Assembly: GCA_028023455.1 (NCBI GenBank)
Contig: JAQFVV010012395.1
Location: 8,296,498 to 8,360,497, forward strand
Origin: Epiperipatus broadwayi
Taxonomy: Eukaryota; Onychophora; Udeonychophora; Euonychophora; Peripatidae
Reading direction: 5' to 3'
Length of the DNA stretch: 64,000 nt
This document shows positions 11,201 through 24,400 of this stretch, in pieces; within the stretch, counting starts at the first letter, position 1; each line of letters begins with the position of its first letter. The position numbers and the translations under genes were made by a program. The notes below the pieces were generated by a model, which ran no database searches, was not told where the DNA came from, and saw only the letters and a program-made list of their open reading frames with translations.

Positions 11201-14200
11201 TCATATTTAAGTAAGTGAATAATTTTTAGTATATTGTTTAAGTAGAACAATTAGTTGTGATGTGTATTATTTAGAAGGAAGAATAATTACAAGATCATTC
11301 ATGTAAGAGATATGTTTGATAGATTGACTGGTGGATTGTATCTGGACAACATGAATATTGTTTTCAACTTTGAATAAAAAGAGAATTAGTATATATAATA
11401 AAAAGCAAAGCACTTCAAGGTGATCCTTAAGATATTGAATTATAAGGAATGAAACCAGGTGTTGTTTCACCTAAAGAGAACATTAGCTATAATATATGGA
11501 ATTGATGTAGGAATGTGTTGTTTGAGTAGTTTCAGAAATTTGGTTACTGGAACTGAGTTCAAAACTGATTTGATGGTATATTGCAACAAGATAAGCCTTC
11601 TTAGAGTATTTAACATGATCAATGATTAATCTGAAAAGTGTAACTCCAGTTTTAGTGGAGTTTTTTTTTTTAGAAAATTCATAAGAAATGCCAAGGAACA
11701 AGAATAGATTGTTTTTCCTTTGATTAGTCCTTCAATAATTTTCATTATTAATGGTGTTATGATGTTTGGTCACAAATTATTGAGAGAAGATGGTGTAATA
11801 GTTTTTTTTAAAAAAATGGTACCAATGAGATACCTGATAAAATTTATGAATATGTATGGAGAGAAGATTTAGAATATTGTAAATGATATGCTTGGTAAAA
11901 TGACTAATATGTGTGAGAACAAATTTAGGGATTGCATGAGAACCTGAATGAGTACTACCTGAGATAGACTTTATTGTGAGTGCAATTTGAAATTTATAAA
12001 TTTCATAATTGTAATCCCTATAATCAAATGGGGTATTGAAATTTATTTTTGAAGTGATAAAAAATGTGCCAACATATTTTCTTCTGTGATAAGTTGTGAA
12101 TTTTTAATAATGGAAGGAGTAAAGTTGCTGCTTATAGTGAAGGGACCAGCACTTATTACCTTTAAACCAATTATGATGTTAATCTAAAACTATTTTTGCT
12201 TTATTAATGGAAAGATAGCCTGCTCATATTTTTTGGATATTTTTATATTCTTGTTTCAGATATAATATGGAAAACATTGCATCAGGGATACATGATTTGA
12301 CTTATAATGTTTGGTGAATTATATCCAATCTTTTTAACATTGAGATTGAAGATTTTTGTGTATATAAAAATTAATAATGGAATTAGTAATGTTGATAAAG
12401 TTAACCATAGCTTACTTTAAAACTTCACATATTTCATCAGGACTTGCATCCTTTCCAACTTCATCTTCTTGAAATCATAATGATGATTAAACTATTTCTG
12501 CTAGTTCAAAAAACAATTTATAAAATCGTCTTATTGTTTTTAATGCAACTTATAAAGATTTTGGTTTATTATTAATGTGCTCACATTCTTTATCAGTCAG
12601 AATGAAAAAAAAATCATCACCAACTTTTATTTTGGATGATTATCAATTTGAAAATATAAACCAGCTTAAATATCTCAGTTGATCTATAAGTAGAAAAATG
12701 GATTCACATGTTAAGATCCAACACAAACTTCAATTTGCTATTTATTAGTTCAAAATAGAATATTTCATCATTGGAAAATAACTGCTACAACTAAGTCCAC
12801 TGTTATAAAATTATGGTGGTAAAACAAATAAATAATGTTAGACTCTGTAAAAGAATGCTTTGTGGGAACTTGAGCATGGTTTTTGTAGGAGAGGTAAATT
12901 TCACCTATATTATAGGGATTATTACTCAAAGTCATTGTAAAGAAGTGTCATATCAATTGTTTCCATAGAAAAAAATAGATTTGAGAGTTACAATTGGATG
13001 GGGTATTGATATATTTCATAAAGAAATGTTTTACAAAAGAAACTAAAAGACAAACATCATAAATTATGAATTCAATAGAGTAGCATGTTGTATATGTGGA
13101 TGTTTTTACAGTTCAAAAATTGGTTTGTGTAGTCATTACAAAACTCACTACTAAAATATTTTTTTGGTAAATAAATATTCTGTACTGCTTTAATTACAAT
13201 TTTTTTAATGTAGTTAGTTATCCAAATATCATAGTAATTTTATTATATGATTAAGTTATTGTAAGATAGCTTAAATATTATAATTAAGATAATTTTTTTT
13301 ATTGTTTTGTAGCCTGTGTTACAGGCCAGTTTAAATGTCAAGGAGAACAGAGGCTTTGCAAATCATTTCATCTCTGGTGTGATGGTCATTATGACTGTCC
13401 AGATAGAAGTGATGAGCCCCTGAATTGCTGTAAGTTGAAAATTTTTTATACTTTTAATGGGCAAACTGGAAAGATAACATTTTCATCTTTTTTATTTATT
13501 TTACGTTTAAGATAAATTGTTTTGAAATGATAATAATATTAGGTAGTTTACTCTTAGCATATTGAAACAGTGAGAGGGCATACTTTTTATGTAAACAAAC
13601 ACAAATATAATGTTACCAGACCTTTTTTTAAATTTCCACTTTAACTTCATTTTCTAAAATGGACTAATTATGTTTTTGAATTACATTAGACATTTTAGCA
13701 CCTTGTGACATTTTGAAAACTATTTTTAAACAATTTAAAAAACATTATTTTGTAAAAAAAACATTATTTTCAAAAATACAAGAATTACAATATTTTAAAT
13801 TACATTCCACAAGACAGTGTGTAGTGCTGGAATGTGCATGGGGTGGGGGACCAATGCTTTTGCTGGTCTGAAGGATTGGCCAAAAGATGCAGTGCTCAAT
13901 TTATAAACCAACATTATTTTCTAAAATATAATAATTACAATTTAAATTACATTACACATGTCAGTGCATCATGCTGGAATATGCAGGGGAGAGGGGACCA
14001 ATGGTTTTTCTGGTTTGAAGAATTGGCCCAAAAATGCAGTATTCTGAATCAAACCAAGATTATGATTTGCAAAACAATGTGCAACCTCAGACATTTTATT
14101 TGTCTCATATTGGTTCTTAATCCAACCAAAAGATTAAGCACTACTCTGATCAAACCAAGCTTATGATTTCCAAACCAATGTGCAACTACAACCATTTCAT

Positions 14201-15416
14201 TTGACTCATAGCTGTTCTCTTGCAAATGTGTATTTTCATGTGAATTGTGTGAAATGATGCTTGGCCTTACTCTTTTGACATTGTTTTTACAGTCCATGAT
14301 GTGTAGGGAAGTGCAAGGATGGGATTATAATTATTAGTATGTAATAGTATGTCAGTTAGGGTGTAAGATTACTATTACAAAGGCATGGCCAGTTGAATTC
14401 CAAACACTCTCATGATATACAATAGCAATCTGTTAAATATGTGCATTTGCATAGTGTCACGAAGCACCTCAGCAGGTTATTGGTGGGCAATGCCATCTCA
14501 TCCTGGAATGGCTAATATAAACAGAACTGTTCTATAGGCCTTACACTTTCTATGCAAAAGCACAGAAATATTGGGCCAGGTAAACATCATATTTCTGTGT
14601 GATTGCATAGAAAGTATGCTCTCTCATGGTTTCAACATGCTAAGAGAAGACTACCTAATATTAGTAACCAAATGATTGTATATTTTATAATATTTAAAAT
14701 TATAAATCCTTTACAATAGTGTTTTTTATAGCATTGATTTTATATATTTTCATTAAAAAAAGTGGCTAGCACCATATATTTTTTAATATTTATTATTTTT
14801 TTTTCATTTAATAAATTGATTACTTTTTACATTATATGTATTTAAAGTTATATGCACTGGCTCGCATTCATAAGAAAAACTATAAATTGAATGAAAATTA
14901 GTTTAAAGATAAAATGGAAACTAAGCACTTTTGAGGGCGTTAAATGTACTCATAGTCATAACATTAGAGTGTTTGTGATTGTATAGATGTGTATATAGAT
15001 AAACAATAGACACCTATACAATCAGGAACATTTTCAGGCTATGAATATAAACATATTTAATGCCCTATAAATAACTTAGCTCCCATTTCATATTTATATT
15101 GACTTTTATTCAATTTATAGCTTTTTTTATGAATGTGTGTCAGCCATATAACTTTAATTTACATTCATCTAAAGAAGTTGATTAATTTTATAGTTACATT
15201 ACATTAAATGTATTTAAAGACATAAATATATCCAACATTAGTCATTAACTGAATATTTACCTATTATTAGCTAAAAGGTAAGACAAGAATAGTAAAATAC
15301 TCAAACTCTCACTATACAAAAATCGGCAAGCCTTAAAAAACATTGCCTTTTCCTTTACTGTTCCTCTATGAAAAATTACTAAGGAAATCATTATCTTGAA
15401 TTGTGCAATTTAAAAA

Positions 15417-15494
<78 letters not shown>

Positions 15495-18400
15495 AGCAGT
15501 CAATCTTAGCTTAAGATTGTGCTTCATGTTTCTACATACTAACCTATATTTAAATCCTATATCCCATCCCTCTCCTTTTGTCATATATATATATTATATA
15601 TATATATTTGAGATGCGCGCCTAGGTTATGAAATTTTAACTTTTAAATTAACATTTTTATTATTATTAATTTTATGATTATTAATTCTTTTTATTAAAAT
15701 ACATAGGTGCGGCTCAAATATATATATATATAGGAGCAAAATACTAACAAAATATTGATTTTTTTTGTAAATATTTTATTATACGTCATTTTTTAAACTT
15801 TTTCTTTTTAAAGTACTTTTTCTATTAAACTGTATATTTTTATAAAATCCAATATGGAAGATGCTACAGTTGATTGTCTAAAAATAATTAAGGGTTGGAA
15901 ACACTATTGTTTTAATCTGGGGAAGGTATTTTTAATTAAAGTTTTTACTTAAAATGGGATTAAGATTAGAGATACTTTTGTTGAGAACATTTTTGTCAAA
16001 TCTATTTCTAATCTGGAAATAGATTTTAATTTATTTTTGGATGTTATCTTACTGTTGCATCTTCAAAAACAACCGATAAAGAAAAAGTATAAAATGGCTG
16101 AATTTTGAGTCACAGATTAGATTAGCTACTATTGAGAGAACTGATTGTAAACATATTACATGTCGCTGTGAAACTAAAAATGATGTAGTATAAATCCTCC
16201 AACCTTCTTGGCCCTGTTGGGTCATCATCTTCAGTGGCTATCTCATTCTGCTGCCCAAGAGGAAGTAAAAGCCTGACCTAAGAACTTTAATGCTAATAGA
16301 AGCTTGCAGTTTCATTTCAATTGCCGTGCATGTGCAATATTTTAAATCGGACTCTTAAAATTGCCAGGTAACTTTTCAAGCCATCACCACAAACTAAATC
16401 TAACCTAACTCATCTATCAAGATTTCTTTTAATATATTATTTAACTTTGTTTTTGTTAATATGTAATTTGCTCTTAGTTAATTTCTATATATAATATGTA
16501 AATTGCTCTCAAATGATTTCTTTAAATTTAATTCTATCTCATATGCTCTAACTTTCTTTAATTTTGGTGTGGTCATTTATTTATTACTTGATTTTATATG
16601 TATGCCTTTATTATTAATTTGCCAATCTCAAATAAACTGGCGAGCTTAATTTATAAAAATCTTTTCTGTCATTTTTTTTTCTAAACCTTCATGAAAAGGT
16701 TATTAACGTCCTCTTAAAATATATATATAATGCATTATAAATTAATATGTTCACCAGTTTGTTTTTACGAATCAACATTTTATGTTGGTTTATTATAAAA
16801 ATATATTTGTTTAACTCTGGATTTTCTACCTGGGGTAAATCCAGAACTTAAACTAATTAACGCTTTGAAATCTTTTAAAATGTTGTTCTTTTTTTATTAA
16901 ATTCTGAAAGAGTGACCCATTAATTATTTTCTATATAACTGCCTTTTTTATTTACTCTTAAAATATACTTATATATTCCAGTTATTGTAAAATCAATGAA
17001 GGTGGGATTGATTTATTTTAAATAGCAGAAAAAGGGATGGGGGTAAATCTTAATGTTTCTATTACTAATTAAAATCTTCATGTATATTTTATTAAATGAA
17101 ATATTCTCTCTCTATATATATTATAGCGGCATAGCATATTATTTATATAAATTATAGTATTCAAATAAGGGTCATTTATTTTTAAAGCAGTAAAACTTTT
17201 TCAATGTCATTAGTGACATTTATCATTCGTACTGCATTACTGACATTTAACCAATCTTCGTGATTATATATATGTGCTTCTTAATCTGGGGGTTATGACA
17301 AGTTCGAGCCCATAGATTTCTTCTCAAGTCTTGTCCTGAGGATAGTTGAAACTATCCAGGACCATTTATGTCATATAAAAGGACCTCTGGCAGTAATCCC
17401 TAAGTCTGGCACATGCTATGCCCATCCACATTTATTTTGTATAAAATGCCTCTGGCGGTGATCCCGTAAGTTTGGCACATGCTATGCATATTCACTTCTT
17501 CGTATCAAAGGCCTGCACATCAGCGATGACCACAGCATGTCCATCCACTTCATTCTCATCCAAAAGCATGACCCTTTTCCTCTTAGTTATTTTTAGGCTA
17601 TTATGTCAGCACTGCAAACTTCTTCGTATTTATTATTTCTTTTCCTTCATGACCCAGTTTTAATGCTCTGATATTAAAATTGTGCTCTACTCATATATAA
17701 TATATATATATATCAATGCCAATTATTAATAATTAGATTAATTACTAATGTTATTTCAATCTTATCATACAATCCCACCATCTTAACTTATTTCTGTATT
17801 TAAGAGTATCTATATGCCTTGGGGAAAATAAAGTGTTCATCTTGCTATTGTTAAAATAATTTTTCATTAAATATTTTGTCATAGATTCAAATATAATCAA
17901 ATGTTTTCAAATGTATTTTGTTTATTTTCACGACCTCAATGGCATGAAAATAGTTTATATCATATGTATAATGAATTTTGGAACGCTCCTAGAAAAATAT
18001 ATGTTAGTCACCATGTTTCTGAACTGTAAATCAAAGCGTTAATGGCAGTATTATGTAATTCTTTCTAATATTTGATTGGCATCTTAATATTGGACCCACC
18101 AAAGATGTGTGTTTATTTGTAATATATTATTTAGCTAATAAAGAGCATATGAGAAATAATAGTGTGAATGACACTATGTAATTATCTACCACTTGCTCAT
18201 TCATGCACATACTAATGTACTTAATTTACAAATGTATAATAATTTGTCAGTATATTAAAATATATTTTATTGTCTAACTTATTTGAGTAGTTCGAATTCC
18301 TTCTTTTCTCCACTTCCAAAAGTAAAGCCTGCTTATATATATTTTAATATAGTCATAGTTAATAGATGTCTCATTGTTTTGTTCAGCTTTGCTAGTCGCC

Positions 18401-21400
18401 GGATTAAAATTAATTCTCATGTGCCATTACTATTATATTATTCATTAGGTGTTTGATCTGGGGATTAGAGAGTAGCTGGTCCTTGACCTAAATCTTGGGC
18501 TTGACTGGGTTTGAAGTACATTTTGTGAGTTCCAGCTCATGTTAGATGGATAAACATGTTTTGACTGGTGCAATAGTAACCTATGAGATACGATGGATGT
18601 AAATAACAACTAACGTCTAGCTCAGCCAAGTTAATTTTTTTCTTATACATAAAATTATGATAATACACATCTATTTACTTCATATATGATATATTAGATT
18701 AGTCTTAATAAACTATTTAAAAATAAAACGCTAATAATAATGGCACTTGCTATTTAAATCATCCAGTAAGGTATCCATTTTTTAACATAAAGCATATACC
18801 AAAAAGTATATTCTAAATGGTATAGGAATATCACCAAACATTACACCACTAAAATTTTAATAATACTCCCGTAACTCACAATTAAAATAAACAAATTATA
18901 TTTAACATTAAAATTTCGTAAATTAAATTTAATTAAAAACACAATATCATTTTCATTTATCTAATAGAATGATTATATCTCTCTTTACTAACATTTTAGA
19001 ACTCAATCAACATCTCAGGTAATTGTTAGTGCTTCTTAAAATAAATAAATTAATTTGCATAACTTAATATAAAGAGGGTTTTTACTTACATTTAGCTACA
19101 CTTAAAATATAATAATTAATAAAAAAATATTGTCTTCAATTTGTCCCTTTTAAAATCAATAACTACTTTTCTTATAAAAGTTGACTAAAACTAAATTAAA
19201 AATATTAACTAATATTGATCATTATTAAGTATTATAAACAAATTTAAAATAATTTCTCATGACTATGTCTTATAATCTAATCATGTTATTTTGTTATGTC
19301 ATACTAGTTATCCGCCTTCATTATAATCCTCAAATATGATAAAGAAAATTTACATTACTGAATATTTTAGATTCAATATTAAATATCTTTAACAATTACA
19401 GTATTTTCCTTATTTATTATTTTATTTAGATTACGTGTAATTATTACAATATATGGGTGGTCAGGATGATGCATAATGACTTATAAAAAATAAGAAAACA
19501 GACTCTCAACACTTTGTTAATTTTAAAAAACAACATTAACATTTTGTTATAACAGTAATATAGGGTATATGAGCACAGACTTTCAGATGACCCATTACTC
19601 TCCACTTTATCTAATAACACTGGTACACTCAAGCACATATATGCTGAAGATTGTCTATCTTAATATATATCTGAGCACTTATAGTATGTATGTGTGGGAG
19701 ATGATAATCTGGACCAACTGATTATTGCTGGTTTAGCATGAAATACGTAAATTGGTAATTATTTATCTTTTCAGCATATATGTGCCTGAGTGTATCAGTT
19801 TTATTAGATAAGAGTGGAGAGTGATGGGTCATCTGAAAGTCTATGCTCATATACCCTATATTACATATATAGACACAGGTATATAATAATCCTGTGTTTC
19901 AGTTATAACAGCAATACAAATTTTTTTAAAAATTATATTTAAAAACAAAACAAAACATATTATTAAAAAAAATTAACATTTTATAAAAAAAAATATTTAT
20001 ACTAAAGTAACTAATTTGTATTTCACTTTAAAATTATTTACAACTAGAATATAATAAATATCTCTCACTTAACTCTGTGAACATTAAGATACTCTTTTTT
20101 TTTCCATATTTAAACATATCCATAAAATAGACAACTTATACATTATCACATTCTAAATATTTCCAAAATATATTCATTTATCATCATTACTTTAGCTTTA
20201 ATCTTCTATAATATTATAATCCCATTGTAATTCTATAACTTGTTATAGTTTTCTATGTTTATTATTAATTATAAAATAAACATTTAATTATTTAAATATT
20301 TCTTATGAGATGATATATTATTATATTATTTACAATTATATAAATCATTATCAGGGTTTTTTTTCATCATCACATTTCTTATAACTCACACATTCATTCT
20401 ATATTTTGATTTCTAAAATTTAATAAAAAAACATTTGTAAAATCTGGATTTATACATTCTTTTAATATTTCATTTGTTTCATATTTAACTCTTCTTGCAT
20501 GAAATGAATTATTTCATCATCATTTGAAAGTTTAGCTATTATCATTGTTCAAATGCACAATTCTCTAATATGATGTATAAGACAGTGTGGGATGTATACC
20601 TTATAAACTATAAAAAACAACTATATCATGGATTATGTAACTTAAGGCAACATTTTCCTGTGTCTATCTTAATTGCTATCTTGACTTCTATTTTTAAGAT
20701 CTTACAGATTTACAAAAAATGCTATTATCCATATATCACAAATATTCTATTTTACTCTAACTGTATTATACTTAACTTTAATAACACATCCCCACAACTA
20801 CAGAATTTCACAATAAAACTACTTTCCTGAACTATTACTTTATATCAAACTTTCTGTATAAATCCCAACATTGGAGATAAATATTATTCATCATTTTGTA
20901 AAATAATATCCAAACTTATTCTTAACATTTTCCTTCGAACATACCAAAAAGATTAAAATAAAAACAAACAAATAGTTCATAATATACAACTTATCATAAA
21001 TATACTAAGTTATTTACCTTTAAATTATTCAGAGATTAAATATACATACATTTTTATAATCATATTAAAATTATAATAAATGTATTCACTCCTCTATCAT
21101 ATACCTTTACATAAATATACACATAATACATATTATATATATTTGTTTTACCTGATTTCTAGTTAAAATAATCCAATAATATCTTATACTAAAAAATAAA
21201 TTACAGTTATTTTAATCATATTTTTATGATGATTATCAGTGAAACTCTGGTAGATATTGAAGCAGTCGGATCTGAGTTCGATCCTAGCTTCATGTTATTT
21301 ACCCTAATACTAACTTTAAATTTCCGATGCAATGGGGCTTTATACGTTCAATCCACGCTAATTTCCATAATGAATAACTTGTTTCAAATACGTAGTAAAA

Positions 21401-24400
21401 TTAATTAGTTTAGTTTAAATTGGATCAATTCTCTAAATAAATTCATGATAAAATATTCATGAATTTATATATATTAAATTGCCTGGATTGTGCATATATA
21501 TGTTTGTAAATATTAAATATATATAATTGTTCGAAAGTTTCATTGCGTCGGGAATACTTGTTTTTTTTTACTTTTAAATAATTTGTAAAGTTTTGCGATT
21601 AAAAGCTACATTCCTTCCAAAGGCTTTCAAATTCTCAAAAACAACAGTAAAGTTTTATTAATTAAAAAAAGATAAGAATTCAATTTTAATTAAAATCATT
21701 TCAGACTTTAAGAATTCATTTTCTAATTAGGAAAGGAATTCAAAAATTAGTTTGAAAGCCTTATCGAAGGAATGTTTCTGAAAACAACTAATTATAAAAA
21801 AAACCAGATTGATAAGAAAATGAGCGCTAGCCGGAGGCATCAGTGAACAGTAGATATATAGCCCTGAAAAGTAAAGAGAAAGACTAGTTTTTGGTTGTAG
21901 AGTAGTGCAGTGAACTCTGTGTGTATAAAAATTGTATTTCATCATGATAGAGGGCTAGAACATCAGGGATCTGGCTACGGTTCCTAAAGTCCCGAGGAAT
22001 CTTCACTGGAGCTGCTGAACCGTTTTCCGGATCGATTATTCTGCTAAAATAATGAAAGCTACTAAAATACTACTCCAGTAGTTAACCAATGATGCCTACG
22101 TTTCAACAACTTGGAGGAGTAACTTAAATGTTGCTGACGTAGGGCCATCTTCCGCTCCGTTAGGCTGGTCGGTGATCATATTCTCTTATTTAAATTTCTC
22201 GAGGAAGAAAGTACTTCCTTTCCGATTCATTAGTCAAAGGGCGTAAGACTTGCCAAATGCAAGCCGCCATAGGACTTCGATCATCGACTAGCGATCATCT
22301 TTCAATTTTACTCTCTGCCTTGTAATTCGTCAGTACCATTGCATCTTTGTTCCGGTAAAACCCGCTCCGTACTCGTAATTCGTGATGAAGTGATTTAAAT
22401 TAAAGTCGAACCAGTTCTCAAATATATTTAGTTAAATCAGTTGTCAAATCAAGATTAAAGTTATGCCTTAAAGTACGTTTGCTCTTCATGAATAGATTTC
22501 CGAATGTGAAAATAAATCTCACATTCCACCGTAATAAGATTAGAACAATCATTTCCGTTCTTAATGAATACCTTTATCTGCCTTTATATTTCTCGTTGGG
22601 GGCATAGACATAGAATCCCATGTTGTGTAATACTTGTTGGCATATGATAAGGACCGCCACTCTTATTATATTTATAAATTCTTTTAAAGACTAGAGGTAA
22701 TTAATGCATTCTATATTTTGATTGAAACAAAACAAATTATTATTATTATTAAATATTTCTAACATACTTGGTGTCTTAGTTCATCATTCCTTTTATAATT
22801 ATTTAAATGTTCATACCCGCTATCTGTGTTGGCAACCCGAACATACATATGATTTGATTTAAAAAGTATTCAAAGTAATTAATTATTAGATATTCGTGTC
22901 AGTGCAAGGGTCTCTGGTCCTCACCAACCGTGGAGCTAGTTCTTGGCGCATAGCACTGTGCCGTCGATTGCTGCTATCTGAGCTGTTAAGTTGGGTTTGA
23001 ATTCAGTTTTGGTTAAGCTGAGTTTGAATCCGATTTGACTTGCGGTGGTGGTGGGTTTCGACCGGTACATGGTTATGTTTTTGGCTGCCCAATCGTTGTG
23101 GCTCGACTTAATAAACCCCACACATGCCCTGGAGATTAGAATTGTGATTTTAGTTACTCAGTTAATTGAAATCCCAATAAAGTAAATGTTTCTGTAGAGT
23201 GATATTTTTTAAAAAAAAGTGTTATATATATACTGAAATGATTTAATAAATTAAAATATCTTTTCTAATTCTTCTTATAAAAATTTTTCATTATTTTTTT
23301 AAATTGAAAAGGTTAGTTAAAATAATTATTCATATGTATGATATTAATTATAGTGTACTATTAGTATATATATATTTATGTTTGGTTATAGGGAAGAAAA
23401 TATGTTAGAAGTATAAGGTCAGTAAGTAGGGTAAATAAAGAAATATTTTGCTTTCAAATTATTTGTTCATCTCAGGTTATAATATAATCTAATAGATATC
23501 ATAAATCTTATTAAAGTATTGTTGTATATATTATTTTCCGTTTTTAGTGTCTAATAAATTCAAACATTATCTTCGGTCTATGTGCATTATTAATGACTAA
23601 TTTCAGATACTCAAAATAAGACCCTTTGGTACAATATTAAAATAAATTTTTTTTTATTTATATTCTCCAATATATTCTTTATATTATTTTTTTTTTTTGT
23701 AAGTCTCTTTATAAAAAGTAGTGATCCTATATTTATTTTTTATATTTCTCTCTCATTGTTTTATTAAAGTTTCTTTTTTTGGGGCTGTTTCTCCCTATTG
23801 TCTCTTTTTTTTAAATTCTTTTTATATAAAATTTATTTTGTTTTATATTTGTTTCTTTTTTTTTTTGCTATTAAAAATTTTTTTTTTTTTTTGCCAAGAA
23901 TAAAAATAATTAAGATTAAAATTTTTAGAGTTTCTATTTTTTTTATTTTTAAAACCAACGTATGTAAACAAAAAGAATTTATTCCTGCCAATACCTAAGT
24001 AAGTATTTAAATTGTTTTTTTAAAATATTAATTAAAAAGAGAAGAGGGATATAAAAAAAAAGATTATGTTTTAAATTTATAAGTGAAAAAAAAGATGAGA
24101 ATTAAATTTGTATTGGCGGTTATATTATTCCTTGTTTAAGTCTATACTTATAACTATATCCTAAGTAAATATTTTTTTCATTGTTTTTTTTTGAAGTGAA
24201 AGAAAAAAGTCGGTCTAGTTGATCCTAGTTTGTTATTTACCTAATACTAATAAATTTCCGATATCTTTCATCTATTTTAAAATAACTTTTTCAAATATAT
24301 AAAATAATTGTTTGTTTAAATTGGTCATTCTCTAAATAAATCATATAAAATATTCATGAAATATATATTAAATTTGTTGTGGTATATGTTTGTAAATATT

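Noticed and set aside
13834-14297. ORFs of 110 (plus) and 82 (minus) codons with scattered Trp and Cys.
   Set aside because: They follow the tandem duplications of the foldback element on both strands and match no family.
16190-16300. Minus-strand CACTGAAGATGATGACCC...GGGCC..AGAAGG resembles a hammerhead of a Penelope-type repeat.
   Set aside because: GAAA is not intact and no cleavage triplet with stem I pairing could be found; kept only as a possible decayed repeat.
23721-23998. Phe/Leu-rich ORFs that look like membrane proteins.
   Set aside because: They are produced by T-rich low-complexity sequence.
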